DNA from: Gracilaria vermiculophylla
Taxonomy: Eukaryota > Rhodophyta > Florideophyceae > Gracilariales > Gracilariaceae
DNA length: 64,000 bases
Assembly: GCA_019155205.2 (NCBI GenBank)
Contig: JAHNZQ020000004.1
Coordinates: 2,326,926 to 2,390,925, forward strand
Reading direction: 5' to 3'
The notes under the pieces were generated by a model that saw only the letters and a program-made list of their open reading frames with translations, did not search any database and was not told the DNA's origin. Positions within the stretch are counted from its first letter, which is position 1. Each line of letters begins with the position of its first letter. Shown piece after piece: positions 1 to 11,894 of the stretch. A program made the translations under genes and the position numbers.

Positions 1-1314
1 GACTCCTCACGATGTGGTAAAACTTGTCCTCGCCATAGTCATACCAGAGGAAGCCCGGTGTGTCATTTCACGCCACCTGGAGGTTGTAATCCAACAGCGT
101 CTCCGCTTCGGACTCGCTCCATGCGGTGCCCTTAACCAGGTTTTGGATACCGAAGGAGCGCAGAATCCGGATGATAGACGCCGACAAGGGGAGCAACCGC
201 CCGGTGGTGGGCTGATACGACGAGTCCCAGTAGGGGCGGCCGTCGGGGCATAGGGTGTAGGAAGTCACGCCTTCGTCCGCCGCTCGGAGATACGCCATCA
301 GGGTGCCAACCGCAGACTCCGTCGAGGCGACCGACATGACGAACCGTCCTAGGGGGTCATGTGGATCCAGAACCTCCGAGGTGTGATACGCAAAGGTTAT
401 GGTAGTTGCCACGCAGAGATGCGGGGAAACCCAATGGTCCCTCCAGGAGTCGTTCACCTTTCGGTAGTACTTCGGACGTTGTCCGGATGGCATATCATGG
501 AATTCCGTGTTGTGCCATCCGTCGAAGTACCCGAACGAGAAGCGTACGCGAGTTTCGTCCGCGAGGTGCGTCCCCCATCGATTCCGATTGAGCCAGTACA
601 GGCGGTCGTATGCGGGATTGAAGGGTAGCACCGCAAGGGCGGAGTGTCCATCGGCAAGGCTTCCCGCTCGCCCCACTCGCTGGTGTGAGCTCTCCTTATG
701 GAGCAAGAATTGGAGTCGCGCCTGGATTTCCCGTTCTTCGGTGCACCTCAGATAAGGAGTATCGCAGTGTCTGACCGTGGTTGGAGCGCTGTCACAATGG
801 ACCGGAGTGTGGAGCCAATGGGCGCGGTACGCATCGGCGCGGTTCCGCTTCTGGTCGTTCCACGCAATCTCCGGGACGGCGCTGAATCGCATCGCCTGCA
901 GGTACGTCTCAAAGTGGTGAATGTAATCCTCCACTGGACACGGCAGACTCACGCGCCTATCATGGAACGGGACGAACACTCGCTAGGCGCGATGATCAAA
1001 GTGCTCTCCTGGACGGAGCGGTCCTCCTATCGAGGTCCTCCTGTCGAGGTGTGATACATCTCCGGATTGGAAGGAGATGTCGGCGCCGGAGTAAGAGAAG
1101 ACATTCCGAAGGTGTGCGCAGCAGGGTGGATGGCAACAGAATGCGTGGTTGCACCTGAGAAGAGAGACCTAACACCACTCGGGGATCGATTCGCTATATG
1201 CACCATTGCAAAGGGACTCGTGTCGAGCCGCCACCGTGGAATCCGAGGCGAAGCCGGGCGACCGGCATCGGACGAGTTATGGAGCACCATCGCGGGGCGC
1301 GCGCTCATATCCAA
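1..1314 (-). pseudogene. Antisense ORF 1 (aORF1) of family-1 LTR element, copy 1, cut by window edge
   Basis: I do not recognise the protein family. The frame is open from 979 down to 68 (303 codons). A second open piece at 1314-1027 in another frame supplies more N-terminal sequence. Past the TGA near 68 the homologous reading continues to the window edge. It is homologous along its length to 10186-11780 on the plus strand, by eye about 60% of residues, including an identical block DGRPYWDSSYQPTT. It lies upstream of an LTR and antisense to it, the same place and orientation as the second copy. No transmembrane segment or zinc cluster is visible. Seen directly: the ORF, its homology and its orientation. 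Inferred: that it was a gene of the retrotransposon rather than captured host sequence. The TGA replaces a Trp of the other copy, and the N-terminal frameshift adds to the damage, so this copy is dead. Confidence 0.6.
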
Positions 1315-1807
1315 CGGAGAACGGTGGAGGTGCGGACGAGGAAGTTATGAGTTCGGCGCCTTCACGGAGACAGGATGAGCGGACGCGTAGAAGCAGGTGT
1401 TGCCAAAAGGAGTAACCTCGGAGGAGTCAGAGTGGCTAACGCCTCCAGGGGGTCGGTATCCTCGTGAGACTGCCCCACGCTCCGTCCACGAGAGTTGCGC
1501 GCGTGCACCGCGCACGATGCACCGCAGGATGCAGACGCTCGCGCTGCCGACTGGCGCAGCAGCATCGAAGGATGACACCGATAAAGAGCGGATATCGCCG
1601 GATGAAGAAGAGCTCGAGCCCACGAACGTCTCTAGGAGTGAAACGCGAACCCGTGGCAACACGCCGCGCGGAAGTATGGAGAAGAGAAGGTACGCCTGAA
1701 GGAGAGCACGGGCAAACCGCCGGAGGTCGCACGTGCCGCAACACCGATAGGAGCCACCCCAGGGATCAAGGACGCGGAAGATGCACCTCGAGGACGTGGT
1801 GAAATTT

Positions 1808-1818
1808 AGGAAAGGGGG
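1808..1818 (+). other. Polypurine tract of family-1 element
   Basis: A purine run (AGGAAAGGGGG) sits two bases before the LTR that starts with TGTAG at 1821. The same run occurs in reverse complement next to the LTR at 9508-10062. This is the expected plus-strand DNA primer of an LTR retrotransposon and marks the downstream LTR as a 3' LTR. Confidence 0.7.
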
Positions 1819-1820
1819 TA

Positions 1821-2374
1821 TGTAGAACAGTGGATCCTGCGGAAATAGGGTGGTATGGCCTTAAGATATAATATTCCTACGGAGGGTTCGTAATCTATTA
1901 GCTGGGCCACGTGGTGCATAATCTCGCCCGCGTGCGCTACAGTATCCTTAAGGTACTGTACAATTTATTATTTAATTTACATATTTTATGCGGGTAATTA
2001 GCACAGTAGTGCGACCTGCCGAGGCGGGCTCCCGGCTTGATATTTAAGCTGCCGGTTGCGCTCCACCTCTGGGGAAGTAAAGACAAGCACCCTTGAGTCT
2101 CCTTCTACATTTTCCGGTTGGAGTCTCTTGTCTATTCGCGCAGGTTTCTAAGCCGCCAATCTCCAGGTCGCATCATAGAAGCGCCTGTAGGAGCATTGTA
2201 CGCCCAGTGAACCTCCCCCTCCGCTTGGTGTTTGCGGATCCCTTTCAGAATTCCCCCGGCTCGCGACAGCGGATACCGGAGACCACCTTTAGAAATACGC
2301 GCATTTGGAGTCACTAAAAACTCCTAACGGACCTTGTGCTTTACTACCTTGACAGGAAGGCTGACAGTACCACA
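1821..2374 (+). repeat. 3' LTR, family 1
   Basis: 554-bp repeat starting TGTAG and ending CCACA. It is similar along its whole length to the LTRs at 9508-10062, 19946-20500, 23599-24152, 27218-27768 and 28857-29418. A purine tract precedes it and no primer-binding site follows it, so it is the 3' LTR of an element whose pol lies left of the window. Confidence 0.85.
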
Positions 2375-3668
2375 TGCTGTGTCTTCTTCAGATGTAAAGC
2401 TCGGACCTCCTGTACTTCGCTTCTTTTCCTCCATCGCAAAAAGTCTTGTGAGCGTATTCTGCTAGTGGACGAGGTCGTGTGATTGACATGGGAGCGCAAT
2501 GCTGGTGTCGTATCTGTTGCGGGTTGCGGGGGGTTTCGGAGTTTTAGCTCGAGGCTATCAAGCTTCTCCCCATTCAAAGCATTGCACGTGGATGCTCCTT
2601 TGTTGAATTAGTCCCAATCTGCAAAGCAAATCCCGACAATTTGCTTCGCAAATTGGAACCTTTTTATCAATAAGCTATTCTTTTCAACCTAGTGCAGATG
2701 GCCTGTAAGCCCAAACAACTTATTTGATGTTTTGCGGATATTGATGGAGATGCTTTTAGGAGGACGGGGTAAACTTTTGCCGACGCTTTGCATTGTTTAC
2801 GTGCCAACGGCTCCACCGGATGCGTCGTGGAAACGTGCACCCCACGTGCTGGATTGGTACATTACAGTAGTAAATAGATGACCCGTTACAATTTATCTAT
2901 TATGTAGTTATTACACTGGTTACCTTCAGTCTACTATACTTATTGCAGCGGCATCCGACGCTGCACCTCAGTAAACACCCCCATCAACGGTTTTTTATTC
3001 CTCGAACTTGTCTCCGAGCGCTCGTGCCTTCGGCAGAACTTAGCTCTTTTTGAAGATATTGAAGATGTTCCCCGTAGCATACGGCCCCCTGAACTCCCAA
3101 ACTTGCCTAACAGAACCCCACTCTGGACCTATTTTCCACACTGTTGTGGCTTCGACTCTGTACGGAGGTCTTTCGAGCCTCGCTGATATTGACCGAGTCC
3201 CGCTCGTGACTCGCCTCTTTTTTTCATTCCCTTTTCTTTCTGTTTACCTTTTCGGGGAGCTCCCGCCGTCGCAACTTATACATACTCATCGTTCTGTGTG
3301 CGCCAAAGTGTGTATACTTTCGTCTTTTGGAGCAATACCGGAAATCGGCTTTTAATTACCTTACTGCGCTTGTCGCAACGAATGGAATTGATTGACAACC
3401 AGCTCCGCCATGTGACCCCTGGAAGGGCTCTTCGACTGCGTTCATTTTTTGAGAGGAAGATCTCGAATGGCTTCGGGGTGTGTTCCAGCTTGCAGATATT
3501 GTACTACAAAGTGGTCCGCCGACTGAGACGCTAATACTACTTTTTCGTATTGTTTACTCTTTTACTTTTGCATTCCGGAAGCTCTATGATTGTCGGTTGT
3601 AACGGTTCCCCGAATATCGAGGAAGCCCTCCGTCGCAGAGGCTGTGGTCACCCGCCGCCGCTCACGAG
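2375..3668. other. No recognisable gene
   Basis: Sequence between the family-1 3' LTR and the first gag-like reading of the family-2 relic. It is mixed AT-rich and GC-rich with only short open frames. Part of it (about 2.8-3.6 kb) may be the decayed LTR or leader of the family-2 element, but I found no second copy to prove this. Confidence 0.4.
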
Positions 3669-4805
3669 ATGAACACACTTCCAACGATCGCTTTCATCTC
3701 AAAGACACCGATTCTGAGAGGCTTTTGGCACGCTGTGAGAGCCGCCGCAAAGCGTGCGGATCAAGCCCGGAAAAATCTAAATCTTCCGACTCAGTTGGAT
3801 GTCCAAAAGGACGTTGCTGGCCCGACTTCATTCGTAGCTGGGGTGTCATCTTTGGCCCACTCCGATCCCCCTACTGCTGCTGTACGACCTCCTTCAACGA
3901 GACTCAGAACCCCGCAGGAGACACCCCTGAAGGACCAGGTTCGCACTCTATAAGCTGCTCAGGGTGCCCTTGTAGAGGGGTTCAAAGGCCTTCGTGAGGT
4001 ATTCGTGGCGACATCTGCAAAGGTGACCCCCTAGAACCTCCGTATATTCCGGGCTGACGTCAACTAATTTTTGGAATGCTTGGGAGTATCAACTGCCATT
4101 GTGGAAGGAATTTAGAACCATTTTCGGCGCGTGATAGCACGTCTCAAGGAGTTGAAACAAACCATTGAAATGGATAATCCTCCGGATAACCGGGCCGCTG
4201 TAACGGTTAATAGTGACCCGTACAATGCTAGAAGAAGTGCATGTCGCAGGCGGAAGTCAAAACTTAAGGAATACGACTCTGACTCCTGGTCTCTATCGAG
4301 ATCATGGCGTCCCTCTGATGCTTCCGGATCCTCGGACTCAGCGATGAGGACCACCGCGAAGGGCGTGAATGTCACCAACGTGGTCGCAGTTCCTACCGCG
4401 GTCGCGGACATCGAGCCCGTTTTCGGGAATCTTCTCGTTCACGTGAGCGCTCTCCCCGTTTTAAATGGCGAACAGCCACGCGTGTGGATATTTCTATCAG
4501 CACAAAAGGGAGACGGAGCTCAGGTTTATAGGAACTTTGACCGTCAGAAGCAATGTATCGGGAGTTACTTTCATACATATAATCGGCTTAGAAATTTCTC
4601 TATAGGTTGCATACCCCACAGTACGTGGAAGGTTAAAGAATTTATCAAGCCAATGCAGCCCTTGCTGTGTAATCACACATTTTCAGGGGAGGACCCACTC
4701 TTAGTATTGAATTTCTTTTCCCGTTTTGTAGAGGAAGCAGATGTCTTATACATGAGTGAAGGACAGACATTGATCACGCTGTTGTATTCCACGAAGATTT
4801 GCTGA
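3669..4805 (+). pseudogene. Gag relic, family-2 Gypsy element
   Basis: Capsid-type structural protein of an LTR retrotransposon, now broken. The longest open part, 4131-4805, has a basic Ser/Asp-rich linker followed near its end by HTFSGEDPLLVLNFF, which matches the SFSGEDPISVF block of the family-1 Gag at 24215-25475 and fits the start of a capsid domain. An open stretch at 3669-3953 in another frame is Ala/Pro-rich and may be the N-terminus, but this is weak. The frame ends at a TGA about 34 residues after the capsid motif. It lies upstream of protease, RT and integrase relics in the same orientation. The match to family 1 is seen directly. Assignment to family 2 rests on the downstream pol. 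Confidence 0.5.
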
Positions 4806-6065
4806 AGATCAGTACACTCCGGTTAAAAGGTTCATCTCGAACATCTGAAAGATCAGCTACCTGCTTGCCGGAAGCAGTGTAGTACCTGTTGAGGTCGTAT
4901 ACACCGAATAATGTCATTCCGTTGCCTATTAGCACTCTGCGAGACACGCACCAATGCTCGGGCGACACTGAAACTAAATACCCAACTCCCCTGAACTGGG
5001 GGTACCATCATTGTGGGAAGTCTATCCCAAAAGGGACCGCTTGATGCTGGTCGTCAGTGGATTCAGTGCTATCATACAGACATTCGTAGCTCATTATCGA
5101 GCAGAAAAGCCGGGGGACACCTACCCTCACATTATTGAAGCCACGAAAGTGGAAAGTAACACACTTAGTGTGAGGAATCCCAAAGCGGGTTCGATACCCA
5201 TATGGGCTCTAATGGCAGAGAACTGCCCTTAATTCCTCTCGTTTTTAGCGGACAACAAGCCCTCAAAGGGATGCGACACCATGCAGCTTTTCCATCGGGA
5301 TGGAGTACCAGTCCCTGCTATAGACTCGCAGTCGCCGACGGATACCTCGTTGGAAACGGCACGTTTAAAATGGCACAGGATCGGTAGCTGTTTTACATGG
5401 GAAAGAATCACGTGTCCCCACTGCATGTTCTTTAAGGAACCAGGCTTATTCATGAGCTACTCTCAGACTGGGTTGATGACCACGCCGTGATACAATTCGC
5501 CGAAGCTCGGAAATTTATTTCACACCGGTTGATGGCTTTCATTTCCCATCTGTGCTACAAGCATTTCCTAATGCAACATAGTGTTTCCTCTATTTGAGAG
5601 ACATGCCCCAGGTTATTGGAAATTATGAAGCCCTCACTCCGCAGGAGAAGCAGTCTATTTCTACAGCATAGTATCTTCGCGCAAATAAGGACTTTGTTCA
5701 CGCTATAGCTACTGTCCCGCCCGGGCAGTGTACTCCAGCACAGGTTGTTCGTTTCAATCTGCTAATGCGCGGTCAAAATGCCGCTCGTGCGGGATCCCCC
5801 GATCAACTAGATAACGTTGTCGTGGTCCAGGAACCTGGGAACCAGCTCGCTACTGACGCTTCTCGAATGAACTAATTGAGAGAGTCTTTTCAAAGGGAGA
5901 GGCGTCCTCAGAGTTGAGGCTGACGACGCCCGAGGCGCCGTTGCCATGCTCCGTGGTGAAAGTTCTCTCAAGGAAGGACCCGCCGACACGTTCTCAGAAC
6001 ACTTCAAACTTCAGCGTATTCAGTGGAAACAGCTGAAGAATAACCCGATCCTGGATTGAGACCTG
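4806..6065 (+). other. Decayed gag/linker region of family-2 relic
   Basis: No intact ORF. One stretch (5618-5875, plus strand, a single internal TAG) reads as a plausible protein rich in Ala and Gln, ending near a TAA at 5873. It could be residual Gag. Position between Gag and protease relics is the main argument; I do not recognise the residues. Confidence 0.3.
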
Positions 6066-6419
6066 GTGATGGCCAAGCGTAACTATAAGGTTTACGCTGA
6101 CACTTGCCTAAACCACCAGTTTATGGTAAAATATCTCACGGATCTGGTTACAGGTGCTGGCTCGAACGTCGTCGTGGAGTCCATGCTGGCCCCACAGTTG
6201 CGGTCCTATATCTGCACTTACGCAGTTTCTGACATCACCAACGCGAATAAAAATCCGTTAGGAACAGTAAAAACTATCGATTTGGTCGCGAGATTGAGCT
6301 TTTGGGCGGTGAAACAAGACTTCTTTGTTTGCCGCTCGCTGTCTGCACTGATCATATTTAGATGTGATCACTGTGACAGATTCGTTAAGAGCAGTAGGCC
6401 TTGCCACACACTGGTCTAA
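6066..6419 (+). pseudogene. Retroviral-type aspartic protease relic, family 2
   Basis: 117-codon frame resembling a retrotransposon protease. The segment VTGAGSNVVVESML aligns with the active-site region whose usual form is DTGA(G/D), so the catalytic Asp has become Val. About 60 residues later IIFRCDHCDRFV resembles the conserved second block (hydrophobic-hydrophobic-Gly-x-Asp). In the living element it would have cleaved the Gag-Pol precursor inside the particle. Its place upstream of RT in the same orientation fits Ty3/Gypsy gene order (PR-RT-RH-IN). The missing Asp makes it inactive. Confidence 0.6.
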
Positions 6420-7119
6420 AATGACGACGGATCAACAGTCCCCACTGCTCGCCAACCGCTGAAGCACAAATTGCAAAAGCAAGTCCCGCCACATGCTGCG
6501 CAGGAACCATCCCCCGCTGTACGGGAGTCTACAATTTTTGCGTTGCGGCATCTGTTCTTATTCTGCCTGAGACACATACAATGGCGCAGGTCATTTCTTA
6601 TTGAAACAATCTGCGGGTTGTACAACCCTTTCACTCGTTGTTCGAGAATTATTAACTTGCCGCTGCAAATGGGATTTTGAATATGACTCTGGACGTCCCC
6701 TTTCGGGTGCTTGTCCCTAACTGTGGCACAATGCCCCAGAATCTGGTGCAAAACCAAGTGGATGCATCAGTAACAAAGAATTGGCTGGCTAGCCTCCCAA
6801 CGAACAATACCGCTGCCGATAACTCGGAACTCTTGCCCCTACATCAGATCCAAACCCTGGCGTCGTCGCGTTCGAGGAGAGGTAAGACGCTAATGCAGCA
6901 GCCTACAATTTGCCCAGCACTTCGAAATCAACACCTAAAACAGGAACGCATGGGCCCACGAGCTCAAATACCATTATTCCTATGAAGGCTCTGGAGAACC
7001 TTGACCTCGTTCATGTACTGGACCGTCATCGTGCACGTCTGGGACACATGTTACGCGAGTTTATCAAAACCTGAAATGGCTCTCAAAGAGAGATACACGC
7101 TTTCTAACATCGAATTGAT

Positions 7120-7990
7120 TTGTTGCCAAACACGCGGCCAATTGCGCGATCCCCATACAAAACGGGGCCAAATACCGGGAAAAAGAACATTTCTAAGCGA
7201 ATAAGATGCACCAAGCTGTTTTTATTGGAGCATTTCAGTCGCCGTGGCATAAAAAGTTTTACTAGCCTTGAAAAGCGAGAGAACTCGGTGGTTCTGTATC
7301 GAGTATCGCCGGCTCAATGCCGTGACAGTACGGGACAACTACCCTGATTCTAATATGGAAGAGTGTATAGACTCCCTGGGAATCGGTCTCGTGTTCACTG
7401 TGTTAGATGATTGTTGAGGATATTTGCAAGTCCCCGCACGGGAGATGATCCGTGAGAAAACGGCTTTTATCTGCCATACAGGATCGTAGTGCTTCAAACA
7501 GATGCCGATCGGTTTAACCAGCACACCCCCCATCATTCAGGGTTCTATTGGCATACTGAGAAGCCGCTTTAAGTGGCGGACCAATTTGTTCTACCTAGAT
7601 CATGTTTTCATCTTCTCGAACAACATGGACGACGACCAACTCTCCAGCGTCAAGAAAGTCATGACTATGCTGCAAAACGCATGAGTTGCCCTCTAACTCA
7701 GGAATTTCGAGTTTTTCACTGACACCAGAAAGTATCTTGGGTATTTCATCTGTCTTGGATGGCTTTCGATCGAAGAAGTTTGAGTTACGTCCCTCGCCGA
7801 GGCGACGTAGTCCCGTACTTGAACGAGACTGCGCTCCTTTCTAAAGCTTTTCAACGTCTACAGAAGTTTCATCCCAAACCTTTCGATCGTTGCAGCTCCC
7901 CCACACGCGTTATTACCATCAAAGTACAGTCACCAAAACTGGACCCCTCTACCTCCTTTCAAATGGTTGCTTTCAATTCCTTGAAGGAGG
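7120..7990 (+). pseudogene. Reverse transcriptase relic, family 2
   Basis: Ty3/Gypsy-type RT spread over several frames. Visible in order are EYRRLNAVTVRDNYP (usual DYRxLNxxT), MEECIDSLG, VFTVLDDC then a stop where GYxQ follows, EKTAFICHTGS, MPIGLT and FYLDHVFIFS. The last is the active-site block, normally YLDD, here with the second Asp replaced by His. Several stops and frameshifts interrupt the reading. RNase H follows after the inserted mini LTR element. It is closest within this window to the minus-strand RTs at 35.9-36.5 kb and 63.0-63.5 kb, hence one family. Confidence 0.7.
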
Positions 7991-8130
7991 CTGTCGTTTA
8001 AGCATCAATCTTAGCATTTCCCTAACCCAGAGTACCTTACTCCATGGTCACGGATACAAGCGACCGTCAGGTTGGATGAGCTCTATTCCGAACCATCCCG
8101 TACGGGAACGATCAGCTGTTAGATACTTAT

Positions 8131-8437
8131 TGTTGATAGTTCAAATTGGGAACTGTGCGCCCCGCGTCGCAAGCGAGTAAAATACATAAAGTGCATCTGT
8201 TTACCGTTCACCCAAAGGTTGCTAAACGCTAGAACCCTGGGTTCGATTCCCAAAAGAGACCGGAGCCTGAGAAATTGTACATAAGTACAGCAGTAATCCA
8301 ATTTTGTTACTGTTAGCTCGGGGTCTTGTACTGTCAGTAAGTACAGAGCGAAGGGGCGTGTTGATAGTTCAAATTGTGAACTGTGTGCCCTGTGTCTCAA
8401 GAGAGTATAGCGCATCTAGCTTATCTGCTTCCCAACA
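8131..8437. mobile_element. Mini LTR retrotransposon (TRIM/SMART-like), 307 bp
   Basis: Two direct repeats (8131 to about 8217, and 8359-8437) start TGTTGATAG and the second ends CCCAACA, giving the TG...CA ends of an LTR. Flanks are CTTAT (8126-8130) and TTTAT (8438-8442), a 5-bp target duplication with one mismatch. The 141-bp interior has no ORF but holds GGTTCGATTCC at 8240-8250, an exact match to the tRNA B-box/T-loop consensus. A related single repeat lies at 18606-18688. The element interrupts the RNase H of the family-2 relic. Known small non-autonomous LTR elements (TRIM, SMART) have this form. Strand is uncertain because both ends look alike. Confidence 0.6.
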
Positions 8438-8447
8438 TTTATGACGA

Positions 8448-8675
8448 TCGCTGAACATGCAGGAATAGAACTATTTTGTTTTGGAGAAGGAATGTCTCGC
8501 CGTTGTCTGGGGTTTTTCGGCACTTCGCCCATATCTCATTGAAGTTTCATTCACCATTTACACTTATCACCCTTCAGTAAGGTTTTTGATTAACATTTCA
8601 GATCCATATGGCCATCTGATGCGGTGAAGGCTCCCTTTAGCGTAATTTAACTTCCAATTCATCTAAAAAAAGGTA
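8448..8675 (+). pseudogene. RNase H relic, family 2
   Basis: Plus-strand reading starting near 8463 has NYFVLEKECLAVVWGF, then ALRPYLIEVSFTIYT. This is the RNase H signature of Ty3/Gypsy elements (YS-x-EKECLAVVWA... then F-x-x-x-TDH), with the Asp of the last block replaced. The domain degrades the RNA strand during reverse transcription. Its N-terminal part lies left of the inserted mini LTR element. Read here in a single frame of about 60 residues with one stop near the start. Confidence 0.65.
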
Positions 8676-9507
8676 GTGAAGAACATTCAAGTCGACACGT
8701 TGTACCGGGTGCCCACGAGTAGGAAAGCACTCGCCGATGCGGATGGTGATAAATTAACGTGCTACGTCGTAGACGGAGACATGAGGGAAAACCAGGAACG
8801 GAAAGAAGACCTGGATATAGATACTGACTACAAAAAGCTATTCGCCTTGAGTAAGGATGCTGAAAAAACAATACCTGGAAATTTCTTTCCGGTAGAAACC
8901 GAGAAAATGATCAGAGAACAGTTTGGGGACCTCTCCTGTCCAACGATACATGCGCGCTTCAATGCAGGAAAGTATCTCCGTTTCGAGGTGAACTAAATCA
9001 GATATCTCGAGAGGACCTTCAGGTGTACTCCGCAAGTTGTGATACCACACGCGCTACATAAGCAGTTATTGCATTTTTTTGCATTATCCGAAACTCGGGG
9101 GACACTCCAGTGGGAAGGAATTTAAACTGACCCTATGCAGGGACTTTTACCAGCCCGCGGTGGCGGTTGATTCCTACGCTACGGTGTGGCTTTGCACGGA
9201 GTGCACGAAGAACCGGGTCCAATTACGGAATAACTCCAAACAAATGAAGCTACTCCCTGACACGGTGCCACTCAAGTTTCTCCCGATCGACACTTGCGGA
9301 CCAGTATTCATTTCACGCAGATGCACCAAGCTTCCACTCCTTATAACGGATAGTTTCTCGAAACTATTTCGGACAGTGCCTTTCAAGTGGATTATCGCTT
9401 ACACGGTCACTAATGCCTCCGTCACATATTGGGGCTTGGTGGAAGGACCTCCACTAGAGCTCCTCTCTGATGACGGGAAAAAATTAGCATCGCGGTTTTT
9501 CCGGAAC
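8676..9507 (+). pseudogene. Integrase relic, family 2, truncated by family-1 LTR
   Basis: The frame at 9079-9507 shows the zinc-binding N-terminal module (HYPKLGGHSSGKEF, then CTECTKN) and the core domain with LPIDTCGPVF (first catalytic Asp) and SDDGKKLASRFF (second Asp). The third catalytic residue and the C-terminus are missing because a family-1 LTR begins at 9508. The preceding frame 8676-8996 is the connection between RNase H and integrase and is matched by 35191-34946 on the minus strand (REQFGDL versus QEQFEDQ). Integrase would join the cDNA to host DNA. Confidence 0.7.
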
Positions 9508-10062
9508 TGCGGTACCGTCAGTTCTCCTTTCGAGGTGGTAGCGCACAACCTTCGTTAAAGTTTTTGTAGATTTTAAAAATAAGAGTTCCTCAGGTGGTCT
9601 CGATTGGTCGCTGTCAAGAGCCGGGGGACTCCTGAAAGGGGATTCGCAAACGCCAAGCGGAGTGAGAGGTTCACAGGGCGGACAAAGCTCGTACAGGCGC
9701 TGCTATGAGACGACCCGGGGATCGGCGACTTAAAAACCTTAAGGATGTTCGACGGCAGTTTCCTACCGGGAAAAGAGACGTAGACTCAAGGGTGCTTTGT
9801 TTACCTCCCTGGGGGTGGAGCTCGACTGGAAGATTGAGCATCATGCCGGGAGCTCGCCTTGGCAGGTCTCACTACTGTAGTAATTATCTGCAATATTTAA
9901 CTAAAAATATAAATCTAAATTCTACCGTTACTTAGAGTGACTGTAGCGCACGTGGGAAGCATTATGCACGACGCGGCTCAGCTAATAAAATACGAGCTCT
10001 CCTTAGGAACATCACGCCATAAAGCCACTCCGCAATATCACCTAAGGATACACTGTACTTCA
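9508..10062 (-). repeat. 3' LTR of the 11-kb family-1 element
   Basis: Reverse-complement copy of the family-1 LTR, 555 bp. On the minus strand it starts TGAAGTACAG and ends ACCGCA. It is bounded at 10063-10075 by the reverse complement of the purine tract (CCCCCTTTCCT) seen at 1808-1818, so it is the 3' LTR. It differs from the 5' LTR of the same element at many positions, indicating an old insertion or exchange between copies. Confidence 0.85.
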
Positions 10063-10185
10063 TACCCCCTTTCCTGAATTGCACCACGTCCACGAGGTGC
10101 ATCTCTCCATAGCTCTTTCCGCAAGCGGCTTCTATCGGTGCTGAGGTCTGGGCGGCCTCCCGCGATGTGACAAATCCTCTTGTTC

Positions 10186-11780
10186 ATGGGCTCCCCCGTA
10201 ATTCCCTATCCCTGCTCGGCGTACCGACGGCGACCTCGTGCATCTCCGTTGAGGTGGTTCAAGGCCCTGAGCTCTTCTCAACGTATCCACGCAACTTCTT
10301 ATTGGAGCAAATTGCTGGTGCAGGAGCGCCCAGCATCCCGATTCCCTCGAGGATCCCTTTTTGGAAACGCCCACACTATCGCGTCCGCTCGTCCGTTCTT
10401 ATTGAAGACGTCACACTCATATATTCTGCTTCAGCCCTGCTGTCTTCCTCCGTCTGCTATAATCTCACTCCTAGCCATGGTGCTCTATAACTCCCCGGAA
10501 TCCCATCATCCGTTTTCCCCGCACATTCCACGATGGCGCCTCGACGTGGCTCCCTCCTTGGTCGGGCGTAGAACCACGAGCCGCTACCCAAGTGGCGTCA
10601 GGTCATTTTCCTCAGCTTCTCTGACACATCCGGTGGCACGTCTTCCAGCTATATACACCTTGCGAAGAAATATCCCAGTCCAGGTGCCTTCGTATCCGTC
10701 CGATCTTGAGGTGTATCACACTTCTAGCAGTGCCCCAATCCGCCCAAGGGAACACTTCGACTATCGTGCCAGGCGAATGTTTATGCCTTTCCACAACAGG
10801 CGCGGCAGACTCCCATGCCCCATAGAGAACTAAATCCAGCATTTCGGACCGTACCTTCAGGCGATGAGATATTGCGCCGTACCGGAGGTTGCTTGGAATG
10901 ACCAGAAGCGGAACCTGCGGCACCCCTTGCGCGCTCACTGGTTCCACACTCCGCTGCACGGTGACGACGCTTTGACTATGGTGGGGCACTGCAACACTCC
11001 TTACATCAGGTGTGCCGAAGTGCGGCAGATAGAGACTCGACTCCAATTACTCCTCCACAAGGAACTTTCACACCAGCGAGCAGGGCGGCCCAGGGGGGTT
11101 GTTGATGGGCCTTCTGCACTTGCGTTATTCCCCTTCGATCCCCCTTACGGTCGCCTCTACTGCCTCAAACACAACCAATGGGAAACGCACCTTGCGGATG
11201 CGACTCGGGTGCGGACCTCCTTTGGATACTTCTACGGTTCGCACAACACGAAGCTCCACGACATGCCTTCTGAGCAGCTTCTGAAGTACTGCATCATGTT
11301 GAACGACTCCAGGGAGGATCATTTCCCCACACCTTTGTGTGGCATCGCCCATTAGCTTCGCGTATCGCACCTCAGAGGTTCTGGATCCACATGCCTCTTT
11401 AGGACATTTTGTCATGTTGATCGCCTCGACAAAGTTTGCGGTCTGCATCCTTATGGCGTGTTCCCAGGCAGCGGGTGAAGGCTTCACTTCCTATACTTGG
11501 TGCCATGACGGTCGCCCCTACTGGGATTCTTCGTATCAGCCAACCACCGCACGTTTGTTCCCCTTGTCGGCGACGATTATCTGGGTCCTGGACTCCTTCG
11601 GAATTCCGAGCCTCACGAAGGGCACCACGTGAAGCGAATATGAGGCGAAGACGCTGCTGGAATACAAACTTAAGGTGGCGTGGATCGATACGCCGGGCTT
11701 TCTTTTGTATTACTATCGCGAGGACATGTTCCATTCTACGGTGAGGAGCCTCAACAGAAACGACGGCGAGAAAGCCTACT
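10186..11780 (+). pseudogene. Antisense ORF 1 (aORF1), copy 2
   Basis: Protein of unknown family, about 530 residues when read through its breaks. ATG at 10186 opens the frame, a TAA at 10831 interrupts it, and the same frame resumes to 11355. The homologous reading then moves to the frame of 11339-11632, ends at a TGA, and continues in that frame to a TAG at about 11780. It is homologous to the minus-strand ORF at 1-1314. Recurrent blocks are IPRWRLD, LPCP, AVPE-AWNDQKRN, RAHW, HTSEVLDPH and DGRPYWDSSYQPTT. No membrane segment, signal peptide or known catalytic motif is seen. It reads away from the 3' LTR, opposite to gag-pol, so an antisense promoter in or near that LTR is a reasonable inference. 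Conserved protein sequence in two diverged copies argues it was a real gene. Confidence 0.6.
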
Positions 11781-11894
11781 AGGCCTTTCCCCGTCTTGTC
11801 CCTTCCCGGATTCCTCTGGGGCCGCGGCTCCGTTTCCATGCATATGATCCCATGGTGGGGAGATGGCGACTCGCACGCCTCGTCGGTTACTGGG

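Noticed and set aside
359..657. Plus-strand open frames at the left end
   Set aside because: They are reverse-strand shadows of aORF1; only the minus frame is conserved in the second copy.
5165..5205. tRNA-like T-loop (GGTTCGATACCC)
   Set aside because: The flanks do not fold into a T stem or acceptor stem, and no A box is found at a suitable distance; likely chance.
8218..8295. Complete tRNA gene around GGTTCGATTCC
   Set aside because: The T stem pairs only 4 of 5, and no matching 5' acceptor arm or anticodon arm is visible. Kept as a B-box-like feature of the mini LTR element.
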